A stretch of DNA of 64,000 bases from Pseudobacteriovorax antillogorgiicola. GTDB lineage: Bacteria; Bdellovibrionota_B; Oligoflexia; Oligoflexales; Oligoflexaceae. The stretch is from positions 310,001 through 374,000 of the forward strand of contig NZ_FWZT01000004.1 in the NCBI RefSeq assembly GCF_900177345.1, read 5' to 3'. Each line of letters starts with the position of its first letter. The stretch's first letter is position 1. The notes under the pieces were generated by a model, which searched no databases, was not told the origin of the DNA, and worked only from the letters and a program-made list of their open reading frames with translations. A program made the position numbers and the translations under genes. Positions 17,449-26,319 of this stretch are shown here, piece after piece.

Positions 17449-19734
17449 CTAATGGCTCATAGGCTTGATCACGGTGACATGTGTGTTAAACGTTGAGCGC
17501 ACCTTGCTCATTGATAGCGGCACCTGGATATACTCCCCGTTTCGCCATAGATCAAGCTGATCCGTGAGGTTCGGGGTTGAAAGCCAACCATCTTGCCCAC
17601 CCTTCAGAATAAAATAGTTTGCATCGGGGTCGCCCATATCACTGATATGTCTTGAGCTAGCACCATAGGTAACGCTTTCTTGTTTTGGGCTGAATACCCG
17701 TCCTGTCTTGAATAGGGTGTCGTTACCACCATCTGCTCCATACTGTCGAAAGCGAAACCGTTCCCCGACAAGTGGCAGCATCCCGAGGGGAGACTGCATA
17801 GTTTGTATGTGAATGTCACCCCAAGTCTGACCTTCGTGCCAATGTTCCTGGCTTGACGGAAGCCAAATTTCTGCAAGAGATTTGAACCGATCACCATCTA
17901 ACTCGTCTAACCATTTGCTCAAAATGGGTTTCCACCCCCCATATCCTGTTAGATAAGCCTGTAGGGTCGGTCGGCTCGCGAAATCCTCAACATAGCTTTG
18001 CCATGCTTGATAGGATAGAATTTCGAAGGCCACCGCTCCTGCACTAGAAGCATTGTACTTACCGTCCCAAGAAATGAGTGCTTTGATGAGAGAATAGTCC
18101 TTAAGTTGTGGAATCTCATCCAGGCGTCTCGCCCAGGTCTGTTTCAATTGAAATGCCGACTGTGAATAGACATCCCCTTGCAGCTCCTTGAGATCTTCAA
18201 GGGTTACTTTGGATTTATCCTTCAAAAGCTCGATCATTCGCTCGTGGCGATCGTTTGGTGCGTAACCATGAGCAATAGGTATAGGGGGTGATGTAAAAGG
18301 TTGGTTGTTTGCTGAGGCAAGAAGACCACTTTTGGGGTTATAGGCCTTTGGTAGATCTCTCGGTGTGAGCACTCCTTGGATTTTATTATTTGGTTCCTTG
18401 ATGAGCTTGAGCGTTTCGCTTGGGTCCTTTAAAACTGGTTGCCCGTATGCGAGTACCATCCCAATATTACCATTTTTGTCTGCGTAGACCATATTTTGGG
18501 CAGAAACTCGATAATCATGGAATGCCTTTGAAAACTCCTCCCAGTTTTTAGCTTTGTTGGCTTTGAGAAACGCTGTGAGTTCATCGGAACCTTGTCGTCC
18601 TAGCCAGTTGATGGCTACCACCGGAATCTTATCCTGATCAAAATAATCAAGATCCGATAGAATGGGGCCAACCGGTGTTTCTCGGATCTCGACCTCACGG
18701 CTCCACCACCAGCGTCGTTTCAAAGTCTCCTTGCGGACTTTAATTTGCTCGGCAGGCATTTGGCTGACATCGTAGAGGTGGGAGCTGATGCCACGCATAT
18801 TGGTGCCACCCCAGGAAATATTTTGATTTCTACCTAGGCCAAAGAACGGCAAGCCAGGAATCATGAGTCCAACGCTGTGGAATTGGGGTGTTTTAATTCC
18901 TGCAATAAGCCAAAAATTGGGCAGAAAAAGGCCGACATGAGGATCGTTGGCGATGAGTGCTCCTGTGCTGGCTGCGTGGTCCTTGTGTACAACAATGGAG
19001 TTACTACCTGATCGCGAAAGTTTCATAATGAGTTCGGATAGTTCGGTTGCAGTCTTATTTTGAAAGCTGGCAATATCGAACTGTTTTTTATTCAAAAAAA
19101 CTTGATAGGCCTTCTCCCAGCCTTGTTTTTCGGCAAGCTTTAGAAATCGAAGGTAGACCCCCCAAGTAAGATCCGCCGATGCAAGGCGAGCAATTGTCAT
19201 CATATCGAGGGTGGTCAGCGGATCGTTTTCAAGGTCAAATAAGCTGAACTCAACAGGTAAGTCATCAAGCTGAGCTTTATACCAGTTGATTCCATCAGTA
19301 AACCTCTCTAGCCAACGTTTCGTTTGAGGCTCCATAATCTCCAAAGATCTTTCAGCGCTTGCTTTGAGTCCTAGAATTCGGATTCCATGATCGATGGTTG
19401 CTACTTGAGGAATTGGTCCAGAGAGTTCGGAGATGCGGCCTTGGCTGATATGTTTGAGTAGCATGATTTGGCCCAGCCGGAGGTGACCATGAACCACACC
19501 CAAAGCAAAGGCGCCATCGCTCTCTGATTTTGCTTCGATAAAGGGGATGGCGTGCTGATCCCAGTAGATCTTAATGCTAGCATCTACGGGAGCTACTCCT
19601 CCTTTGACTGCCATCATTCGTTGGCTTGTGGTGAGAGGCTCGGGGTTGCTGGTAAGAATACTACAGGAAACCAAATAAAGATTAAGAAAAGAAATGTAAA
19701 AGAATTTAAAAGTAGAAGGGAACTTTTGTACCAA
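17449..19734 (-). CDS. penicillin acylase-family Ntn-hydrolase lipoprotein
   Basis: About 761 residues. A signal peptide with lipobox LVSC is followed by an alpha chain with the family start (IKIYWDQHAIPFIEAKS, then DGAFALGVVHGHLRL). The autoprocessing junction is SRSGSNSIVVHKD, whose Ser becomes the N-terminal nucleophile of the beta chain. ALIANDPHVGLFLPNFW and GRNQNISWGGTNM are standard beta-chain landmarks. The family hydrolyses amides: penicillins, acyl-homoserine lactones or lipopeptides. An AGGAGG at 19746-19741 sits six bases before a TTG at 19734, so a TTG start is proposed; the upstream ATG (19779 or nearby) has no ribosome site. Being membrane-anchored, it probably acts on periplasmic amides. 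Confidence 0.85.
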   Translation of the reverse strand: MVQKFPSTFKFFYISFLNLYLVSCSILTSNPEPLTTSQRMMAVKGGVAPVDASIKIYWDQHAIPFIEAKSESDGAFALGVVHGHLRLGQIMLLKHISQGRISELSGPIPQVATIDHGIRILGLKASAERSLEIMEPQTKRWLERFTDGINWYKAQLDDLPVEFSLFDLENDPLTTLDMMTIARLASADLTWGVYLRFLKLAEKQGWEKAYQVFLNKKQFDIASFQNKTATELSELIMKLSRSGSNSIVVHKDHAASTGALIANDPHVGLFLPNFWLIAGIKTPQFHSVGLMIPGLPFFGLGRNQNISWGGTNMRGISSHLYDVSQMPAEQIKVRKETLKRRWWWSREVEIRETPVGPILSDLDYFDQDKIPVVAINWLGRQGSDELTAFLKANKAKNWEEFSKAFHDYRVSAQNMVYADKNGNIGMVLAYGQPVLKDPSETLKLIKEPNNKIQGVLTPRDLPKAYNPKSGLLASANNQPFTSPPIPIAHGYAPNDRHERMIELLKDKSKVTLEDLKELQGDVYSQSAFQLKQTWARRLDEIPQLKDYSLIKALISWDGKYNASSAGAVAFEILSYQAWQSYVEDFASRPTLQAYLTGYGGWKPILSKWLDELDGDRFKSLAEIWLPSSQEHWHEGQTWGDIHIQTMQSPLGMLPLVGERFRFRQYGADGGNDTLFKTGRVFSPKQESVTYGASSRHISDMGDPDANYFILKGGQDGWLSTPNLTDQLDLWRNGEYIQVPLSMSKVRSTFNTHVTVIKPMSH

Positions 19735-19868
19735 GGGAGGCCTCCTGGATCCAGAAAAATACTCATGCAGTGGGTACATCAACACGCAGAACGATTCGAC
19801 CGTCTCTACATACTAATCAAAAAGCATGCTAACGTCGATGACAAGTGGTAATTTGCGGCGCTAGCCTA

Positions 19869-22268
19869 CTATATAGCTTCATCAAGGTTGCTGTTGATCA
19901 AGGTAGGTGCCGTTATATAATAGACTGCCTGGACATCTGGAAACGATCGGACTTGCAAACCCAGCTCATGTAGATCGATCTGCCTAGCCCTGGGATCTTG
20001 TAGCTGCTCCTGGGCTTCGACTGAAATCAAGACTCCATTGGCACCAATCAGCTGCCGAACTTGTGGATCTTTAGTTAGCTCTTCCATACGAGCGGTTTGG
20101 TTTACGTTTGGCCCAACCACAGTATAGTCGATGCAGTTGTCCGATGAGAGGTTGCCGACAATGGCTTGGCCATAGTGAATAGCGATTCCGAAGTTTAGCG
20201 GTTGCCCATTGCGATCGGCGTTACGGCGACTGGTTTCGCGAACGAGTATGCTCGCCAATTCAACCATCTGTGCGACAGAATTCTGCTCTTGGTCCTCAAT
20301 GAAAATAAAGAGGCAATCTCCAATAACTTTTACCTGACCGACCTTCTGAGCTTCATTGACCGTGGTTTCATAGTAACCTTTGACTAGCTTGGCGATCTCC
20401 AGGGAATCCATTTTTTGAAATAGCCCTGAGTAGCCCCGTATATCAGCTTGTAGAATGCTGGCTTGAATGGGATGGGGAGTGAGCAAGTCTTGAAGCTTTG
20501 AGTCTAGGTCTGCTCCCTCCTTAAATCGACTGGTGATGCTTTGGGTTAGAAATTTGCTAAGAATATCTTCTTTCAGGGAGTGGAATACGAGACTCATTTG
20601 ATGGGCTTGCTTTTGAGCTTCAATCTCGACCCGCCGCCACTGTTTTTCTAGCTCTTGCAAGCTACTTGTGATGAGTTCGGTTGCAGCATATTGCTGCCAA
20701 GCTGGTATCTGTAGCTGAAACCTTATCTCTCCAAGCTCGGGAAAGGATCGATCGATACGAATCGTGAGGATAAACGAGAATCGTTGGCGATGAAGTTCAA
20801 CAAAATCTCGGTTTGGTAGCAATTCTTTGCTCGTCATGGGGGCTAGTTTCGTTATCTTTTCAGAGGCTAGGGCTTCATGGAGGTCTTTGTTCTTGCTTTG
20901 AATCTCGAACCCATCGACTTGGCCTAAGTTATTTAGATACGCAAGCCATGACCCCCTGAGGTCTTGCCAGGATCGTACATCGTTCCAGGTTTCATGAAGT
21001 TTATGACGGCTCTGATTGATGAGTTTAAAGCGAACAAATCGAAGGTATAAGACTAGGGAAGCTAGGAACGCTGCACTGACAAGAAGATAGAAAATGCTAT
21101 GGATTGGAACGATGACCGTCTGATTATAGATCATTTGCAAGGCACTCCAGGCTAATAAGCCGCCAAGGCCACAAAGCGACGTGAAGAGGGCTATGGGAAG
21201 ATTGCCAAGAAGTGCAGTGATAAATAGCAGCAAGGACAAGCCTAGAGGAAGAATGCCAGTTCTCGATTGTAGCTCAATAGGCTCGCGGAAGAGAATTCGG
21301 CCAGATAGGAAATTGTCTAGGAAACGGGCTGTCAAATGGTGCTCGGGAATGATCCGATCCTCTGTAGCCGCAGACCAAGAGCCGGGGCCTTGGAATCGCC
21401 TCATTTTATGACTGGCAAGGAGAACGACTTTGCCTTCCAAGGACGAAATCTGGCCTTGGAGCACGGAATTTAGGCCAACAATCGGAATCTGAGCCTTGGC
21501 GAAGTATTCCTTGGTTGTGACTGCTGGTTCTGATAGGCAATTCTTGCGTGCCACATGAAAGGCATTTTCACTTTGCCATCGCTTGCTGCTCAGGCCAAAG
21601 CTAGTTTTAAAGTCGGATTGACTCAGATGAGAGAGAAGCCATAGTATCGAACCAGGAAGTACGATACCGCCTTCTAATCCTACAGTGTGAGTGTAGAAGG
21701 GCGCGCAGTAGATACTTGATTCCGTTCCATAGCGAGGTGGGAGCCCAAAAGCTTTCTGCGCTTTCACATACTGGGGACTTTCAGTAAATTTCAGGGGCAA
21801 GGCTTCGATAGGTGCATCGTTGTTAGACAAGACGAGGCTTTGTCTCAAGAGGGGGTAGAGGGATTCGGGAATATCGCCATCGCTGCCAATATCCAAGCCA
21901 CTGCCTATATAGCGATCGTAGTTACGAATCATTTGTTCGAGAATTTCGTCGTGGGGGTCAGATGTGTCCTGTAGCTGGAGAAGGGAAAGGATCCAAGGAC
22001 GACCGTTCAGTGCCAAGCGACTGAGTGCCTGTGCCAAGACTCTTCTAGGTAGGGGCCAGCCAAACTCTTGCTCTGTTTGCTCATTGATCTCAACAATCAC
22101 AACTGGTGATGGTCTTAACTTCTCGTGGCGATATGATAGAGTTAGGCTGTAGATCTGCTCGATGGCATCTTCATACCAGGCTGTAGGGATGATGGGATAT
22201 GAGCCTTGAAAGACGATGGCTGGTAGGATGCATGCTAATGTCAGTAGTCTGTAGAATGGGTACTTCAT
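19869..22268 (-). CDS. CHASE2-domain adenylate cyclase
   Basis: A 799-residue membrane receptor: N-terminal helix, periplasmic CHASE2 domain (about 35-320, with VVIVEINEQTEQEFGWPLPR as its signature), three helices (about 335-412), a linker and a class III cyclase (about 595-799). The catalytic set looks complete: ADIRGYS and VIGDCLF give the two metal Asp residues, VKVIG the adenine-contacting Lys, and DYTVVGPNVNQTARMEE the transition-state Asn and Arg. It should convert ATP to cAMP in response to a periplasmic signal. The gene is monocistronic and diverges from the lipoprotein at 22681 across a region holding a large inverted repeat. Confidence 0.92.
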   Translation of the reverse strand: MKYPFYRLLTLACILPAIVFQGSYPIIPTAWYEDAIEQIYSLTLSYRHEKLRPSPVVIVEINEQTEQEFGWPLPRRVLAQALSRLALNGRPWILSLLQLQDTSDPHDEILEQMIRNYDRYIGSGLDIGSDGDIPESLYPLLRQSLVLSNNDAPIEALPLKFTESPQYVKAQKAFGLPPRYGTESSIYCAPFYTHTVGLEGGIVLPGSILWLLSHLSQSDFKTSFGLSSKRWQSENAFHVARKNCLSEPAVTTKEYFAKAQIPIVGLNSVLQGQISSLEGKVVLLASHKMRRFQGPGSWSAATEDRIIPEHHLTARFLDNFLSGRILFREPIELQSRTGILPLGLSLLLFITALLGNLPIALFTSLCGLGGLLAWSALQMIYNQTVIVPIHSIFYLLVSAAFLASLVLYLRFVRFKLINQSRHKLHETWNDVRSWQDLRGSWLAYLNNLGQVDGFEIQSKNKDLHEALASEKITKLAPMTSKELLPNRDFVELHRQRFSFILTIRIDRSFPELGEIRFQLQIPAWQQYAATELITSSLQELEKQWRRVEIEAQKQAHQMSLVFHSLKEDILSKFLTQSITSRFKEGADLDSKLQDLLTPHPIQASILQADIRGYSGLFQKMDSLEIAKLVKGYYETTVNEAQKVGQVKVIGDCLFIFIEDQEQNSVAQMVELASILVRETSRRNADRNGQPLNFGIAIHYGQAIVGNLSSDNCIDYTVVGPNVNQTARMEELTKDPQVRQLIGANGVLISVEAQEQLQDPRARQIDLHELGLQVRSFPDVQAVYYITAPTLINSNLDEAI

Positions 22269-22680
22269 AGCTGCCTAGGTAACGGACTGAACTTCTTGAT
22301 CGACCCTTGCCTTTCGGACAAAATCTGATGCCGGAACTGGGACATTTTTGCCTATATATGGCTATCATACAATCATCCCTGGGCAATTTTAGGAAGTTAA
22401 GATCAGCGCCAAAAACGAAGTATTAAGGGGAGCAAAACCAATGATACTCCGCTACGCCTAAAAAATACCCGTCACGCTACGATTTGTTCGATCTCCTCGC
22501 TTTTTTAACCAAGCCTCGTCTCATTGGTTTTGCTCCCCTTAATATCTTGTGATCGGAGGCATCTTACTTGTAACATAGCATCGCTAAGGTCCGTAGTCTT
22601 AGATGAGAGGCAAGACCTTGCCTCGGGGATCAGTTAAGATAGAGGTATCCCTTTGAACCAGTAAGCCCTAGGAGGATTCG
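22269..22680. other. 412-base divergent intergenic region
   Basis: Lies between the divergent starts of the CHASE2 cyclase and a small lipoprotein. Its centre is taken up by the inverted repeat at 22421-22544 (listed separately). TAGGAGG at 22669-22675 is the ribosome site of the lipoprotein gene. I see no ORF or RNA gene here. Confidence 0.5.
22421..22544. repeat. 124-bp element with perfect 24-bp inverted arms (MITE-like)
   Basis: The left arm 22421-22444 begins TATTAAGGGGAGCAAAACC. The right arm 22521-22544 is its exact reverse complement, ending GGTTTTGCTCCCCTTAATA. The 76-base interior has no coding potential. Both ends are TA, so the element can be read as 120 bp with 22-bp terminal repeats flanked by a TA duplication, which is the target of IS630/Tc1-mariner transposases. 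Transcribed, it would fold into a long stable hairpin. No second copy is visible in this window. A structured regulatory RNA is the alternative. Confidence 0.55.
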
Positions 22681-23070
22681 ATGAAACTTGTAGCACTGGC
22701 ACTTGGCGTTCTGCTCTCAGCCTGTCAGGGTGATTTTGAGCTTAAAAATCCCTATACATATAAAAAGGCCGAGCCTACATATTTTGAGCCTTACGTTAAT
22801 GCCAAGGACAAGGAAACAGCATCCCTAGTCAACCCCGCGTATCCTATTACCATCCAGCTGTACGACAACCAAACCTTTCGCTATGAACTCGATGTTTTGG
22901 GTGAAGGTAAGGGAGAATGGGCCTTTGAAGATGGGTACCTTCGCTTATATGCAGAACGTGATCTTTTTGTGATGAATATGTTTTTGCATCAGGCAGACGG
23001 TCTTACAGAACCGGTTCTTGAGTTTCGCGATCGTTTTGGTCCAAACTTTTTAGAAATGGAACGCAAGTAG
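22681..23070 (+). CDS. small lipoprotein of unknown function
   Basis: A 129-residue lipoprotein (MKLVALALGVLLSACQG, lipobox LSAC) with a strong AGGAGG five bases before the ATG. After a short linker the mature part has a beta-rich segment ending in charged strands (ITIQLYDNQTFRYELD, GKGEWAFEDGYLRLYAE, PVLEFRDRFG), compatible with a small lipocalin-like or META-like barrel. No family assigned. A good terminator follows at 23134. Confidence 0.65.
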   Translation: MKLVALALGVLLSACQGDFELKNPYTYKKAEPTYFEPYVNAKDKETASLVNPAYPITIQLYDNQTFRYELDVLGEGKGEWAFEDGYLRLYAERDLFVMNMFLHQADGLTEPVLEFRDRFGPNFLEMERK

Positions 23071-23133
23071 GGTTGTCCGCCAATGGCCATCAGTGGCCCA
23101 AATTGGGTCGCCTAGTATAGTTGATTTACCGTG

Positions 23134-23160
23134 ATCGCCGATAATATTGGCGATTTTTTT
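23134..23160 (+). terminator. Rho-independent terminator after the small lipoprotein gene
   Basis: ATCGCC (23134-23139) pairs with GGCGAT (23149-23154) and is followed by an uninterrupted run of T to 23160. Confidence 0.85.
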
Positions 23161-23202
23161 GGTTCCTACCTTGCAAAAGGATCAATTTAAGGAGGTTCCA
23201 AT

Positions 23203-23466
23203 ATGAAAATTGACGTTTTATTAAATAGGCTGTGGGACGATGAAAAGCGACTCCAGCGCTGGCCGAGAAAGCAAAAGCAGCAGTTCGTTTGCCTGGAATA
23301 CGTGATCGATAAAGTTCCTAAAGCAAAGCAGTACACGGAGAAAGAAATCAACCGATTGATCAAGGCCTGGATCACCTTTGAGGACTATGTGCGCGTCAGG
23401 CGACAGCTTGTAGACTTTGGGTTCCTAGGACGAACCAAAGACGGCTCATCCTATTGGCGTCTCTAA
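23203..23466 (+). CDS. DUF2087-domain protein
   Basis: An 87-residue protein matching the small helical DUF2087 domain: LQRWPRKQKQQFVCLEYV, then YTEKEINRLIKAW, then DYVRVRRQLVDFGFLGRTKDG and SYWRL. In other bacteria this domain appears alone or behind ArsR-type winged helices and is thought to be a regulatory module. AAGGAGG precedes the ATG by seven bases. Its stop overlaps the stop of the convergent dehydrogenase gene by four bases. Confidence 0.85.
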   Translation: MKIDVLLNRLWDDEKRLQRWPRKQKQQFVCLEYVIDKVPKAKQYTEKEINRLIKAWITFEDYVRVRRQLVDFGFLGRTKDGSSYWRL

Positions 23467-24941
23467 GAGTAGACAGTGTTGCTTAACTCGGGGCCCCGCT
23501 TGCCGGACTCGTATTCCTTGATATTAGCTAGGGTGACCTCGGTAATCTTGTCTAGGGCCTCTTCGGTCATAAAGGCTTGATGACTGGTGATCAAAACATT
23601 GTTGAACGTTAAGAGTCTGGCAAGCACATCGTCGGAAATACCTTCGGTGGATTTATCCTGGAAGAAGTACTCAGCTTCTTCTTCATAAACGTCCAGAGCA
23701 GCGCCGCCGATTTTCTTACTTTTTAAACCTTGAATCAACGCCACGGTATCGATCAAGCCACCACGGCTTGTGTTTACAATGTAGACGCCCTCTTTCATGG
23801 TACGGATGGCATCTCCATCAATCAGATGCTTCGTTTCAGGGGTCAACGGAGCGTGTAAGCTAATAATGTCGGAAGATCTTAGAAGCTCTGCAAGGCTAAG
23901 GTATTGAACGTTGTCCAAAGCCTCCAGCTCTGGGTCGGGGTACTTGTCAAAGGCTAGCACCCTGGCTCCAAAGCCAAGCATCTGCTGCACGAAAATACGA
24001 CCTATTTTACCGGTACCAATTACACCAACTGTTTTGCCATGGAGATCGAAACCCACTAGCTCGTCCAACTTGAAGTTACCTTCTCGGACTCGGTTGTAGG
24101 CCCTGTGAAGACGACGGTTAAGGCAGAGAAGCATAGCGGTACCATGCTCAGCGACGGCATAAGGCGAATAAGCCGGAACTCGCACGACATCAAGCCCATA
24201 GCGTTGGCATGCTTTGAGATCCACGTGATTGAAACCCGCACATCGCAGTGCGATCAGACCAACGCCACAGTCTTGTAAGATTTTGGCGGCATCGTCGTCG
24301 ATGGTGTCATTTACGAAGGAGCACACCACTTCATGACCAGATGCTACGGGAGCCGTCTTGGCAGAAAGGCGAGCCTCGACAAACGTGAATTCGAACTGTT
24401 CTCCACCTGCGGTGATGAACGGCTTCTTCATGTAGGGCTGACTATCGAAGAACGCCACTCGTGTTTTTTGGCTAACTTGAGGAGGCCTTTGATCGACGAT
24501 GATTTGGTTTTTGCTCCGAATTTTTTGGCCCATATGGGAAAGCAGGGCTTGCAAAAGGGAGTCACTATCTCTTCTAGGGTTGTAGAGGTAGGACCTCAGC
24601 TCTACAAAGGGAATGCTCCTCACCGCCACCGAACTTCTTGCAACGGCACTTGCAGAGCGGCTCGCTCCTGTTACAAAACTGGTTAAACCTAGGAACTGAC
24701 CCGTTTTAAGATAGCGAATTGATGTATTGGTACCATCTGTGTTGCGGCGCATGGTCTCTACCTGGCCGGAGAGTAGAATCATCAGTCTCGGGTCGTCCTG
24801 ACCCTCTTCAAATATCGTTTGATTGGTTTCAAAGCGCAGTTCCTCGCTTTGATCGACAATGAATTGGATCACTGAGTCTGGCAAGGCACTCATCTCGGGA
24901 AACCTTGCTACCGCAGTTTTTAGCCTATCGACTTCGCTCAT
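23463..24941 (-). CDS. CRP-like sensor domain fused to a D-lactate-type dehydrogenase
   Basis: 492 residues in two parts. Residues about 15-145 are a cyclic-nucleotide-binding-like domain (FEEGQDDPRLMILLSGQVE, then GQFLGLTSF, then SRSASAVARS). The phosphate-binding Arg is kept, but the ribose-contacting Glu after the Gly is Leu. Residues about 160-492 are a D-2-hydroxyacid dehydrogenase of the fermentative D-LDH group. They carry catalytic Arg in LRCAGFNHVDL, NAD motif GVIGTGKIGR, Glu in DVYEEEAEYFF and His in TSHQAFMTEEAL. It should interconvert pyruvate and D-lactate with NADH, with the N-terminal domain probably imposing ligand control. The frame is continuous with no internal start signal I can see. 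I do not know this fusion from characterised enzymes. Confidence 0.88.
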   Translation of the reverse strand: MSEVDRLKTAVARFPEMSALPDSVIQFIVDQSEELRFETNQTIFEEGQDDPRLMILLSGQVETMRRNTDGTNTSIRYLKTGQFLGLTSFVTGASRSASAVARSSVAVRSIPFVELRSYLYNPRRDSDSLLQALLSHMGQKIRSKNQIIVDQRPPQVSQKTRVAFFDSQPYMKKPFITAGGEQFEFTFVEARLSAKTAPVASGHEVVCSFVNDTIDDDAAKILQDCGVGLIALRCAGFNHVDLKACQRYGLDVVRVPAYSPYAVAEHGTAMLLCLNRRLHRAYNRVREGNFKLDELVGFDLHGKTVGVIGTGKIGRIFVQQMLGFGARVLAFDKYPDPELEALDNVQYLSLAELLRSSDIISLHAPLTPETKHLIDGDAIRTMKEGVYIVNTSRGGLIDTVALIQGLKSKKIGGAALDVYEEEAEYFFQDKSTEGISDDVLARLLTFNNVLITSHQAFMTEEALDKITEVTLANIKEYESGKRGPELSNTVYS

Positions 24942-25035
24942 GTTTGCTCCCGTATTAACGACATCGCCTCCTCCATAGCAAGACTGGGCGATTGTCGCAA
25001 CCGGAAGAACCCCGATGAACTCAGGTGATCACCAG

Positions 25036-25986
25036 TTAAGGGCTAAGTTGAAGGGTGACGGAATCTGACTTTCCCGCGTAGTCTGACTCGAAGGTGATGA
25101 GGATTGGTGTAACGAGTTCATAGGTTTTGCTACCTTGGCCTGTTAGGGTGTACTGGATTAAGTTTCCATCCTGGACTTTAACGAAGTCGTAGCCATCCTC
25201 AACCCTGAAATTTATACTGAACCTGGCAGTATCTAGCTCATTGCTAGGGATATGGTAGAGAAGTCGGCTCATATTGTTGCCAAACGGGCCCCACGTCTTG
25301 CTTTCACGGCGTTGATTTTTAAACGCTAGCCATTGACTCTGGTCTGCAAAAGCTAGAGGCAGAAGGCTGCCGTAATTATATCTTTGGCTGCGATTACCAT
25401 TGTGAACTCCAACGACTTTGTGATCGGATGCCCTAAGAACCGGGCTACCGCTGTGACCAGGAAGGGTTGAGCATGTATGAGTGAAGCTGTTCGTGGATTC
25501 CACGGTGCGGTGGCAATTCTCCGAAACGTGGAGTTCCTCACCTTTCGGAAACCCATAGATCACCACGTCACTGGACTCCGTGTCGGCAAGAAAGTGGTCG
25601 GTTTCTGCAATCTCAAAGTAATCTTGTGGGGCAGGGTCCACTTCAAAGACGGCTATGTCTCGCTGATTTTCGAATTCAAGAGCCATGACCTGCACACACT
25701 GACTTATGCTTCCATCGTGCCATGCAACCTGGTGAGGGAGGCAAGGATCACCAGCTTTGGCTTGAGGTGCTAGGCAGTGAGCTGCGGTGGCGACTAGACC
25801 GGAACCAATATGGAATACAGTGCACTGACCATCGAGCGTTCCTATAGCACCGCTGATTGGTAAATCATGATCTTGCCAGGGACGGAGCTGGCCAGTACCA
25901 AGCTCGGCATTGAGTTGGCTTGTGTTGTCTTGTCCGCAAGAGATTACAAACAATAAGGTACTTGATACTAGCATCGTGAATTTCAA
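25036..25986 (-). CDS. trypsin-like serine protease lipoprotein with a CUB-like tail
   Basis: A 316-residue S1-fold protease with lipobox VISC after the signal peptide. The triad is visible: His in VATAAHC, Asp in RDIAVFEV and Ser in PGHSGSPV. This most resembles V8/Glu-specific and short secreted S1 proteases. Paired cysteines (CTVF with AAHC; CLPH with SQC; ENCHRT with HTCS) suggest disulfides. The last 75 residues (GYDFVKVQDG, then ITFESDYAGKSDSVTLQL) look like a CUB domain, which often binds glycans or protein partners. As a lipoprotein it should act in the periplasm or at the cell surface. Monocistronic. Confidence 0.85.
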   Translation of the reverse strand: MKFTMLVSSTLLFVISCGQDNTSQLNAELGTGQLRPWQDHDLPISGAIGTLDGQCTVFHIGSGLVATAAHCLAPQAKAGDPCLPHQVAWHDGSISQCVQVMALEFENQRDIAVFEVDPAPQDYFEIAETDHFLADTESSDVVIYGFPKGEELHVSENCHRTVESTNSFTHTCSTLPGHSGSPVLRASDHKVVGVHNGNRSQRYNYGSLLPLAFADQSQWLAFKNQRRESKTWGPFGNNMSRLLYHIPSNELDTARFSINFRVEDGYDFVKVQDGNLIQYTLTGQGSKTYELVTPILITFESDYAGKSDSVTLQLSP

Positions 25987-26319
25987 TCTAAACCTCCCAT
26001 GTTCTGAACTTACCCTTAAGTTAGGGGATAACTGGCTGACCAGTCAATGACTAGTTCCAAATGATTTAACTCGGGTGATTTCGCAACATTCTCCAACGAG
26101 CCACGAAGCTTCGGTTCGTGTTCTTGCAGAGCGAAGTTATTTCAGTATCTTATTTTAAAGTTAGTGACTGACTTGGTAGAGGCGATGGTTCAACTGCCTG
26201 AAAATCCGTCATCGCCTTTGAGGGTTCTTGAGTGTGATTGCGTAGTGTAAATGTAGGAGGGTGAATTCGCCCACTGCTTCAAATGAAGCAATGAGCGAAG
26301 ATCGTCCTGAACCTACCGC
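25987..26319. other. 333-base intergenic region with several hairpins
   Basis: Lies downstream of the gene ending at 26320 and upstream of the protease gene, both minus strand. Inverted repeats: TGCTTC 26275-26280 with GAAGCA 26285-26290; GGCGATG 26181-26187 with CATCGCC 26210-26216; CACGAA with TTCGTG near 26106-26124; and ACTGG 26031-26035 with CCAGT 26040-26044 close to the protease promoter. The first two could end the upstream transcript. No ORF is supported. Confidence 0.45.

Noticed and set aside
25024-25033. Perfect palindrome GGTGATCACC between the protease and dehydrogenase genes
   Set aside because: Ten-base palindromes occur by chance; there is no second copy or supporting context.
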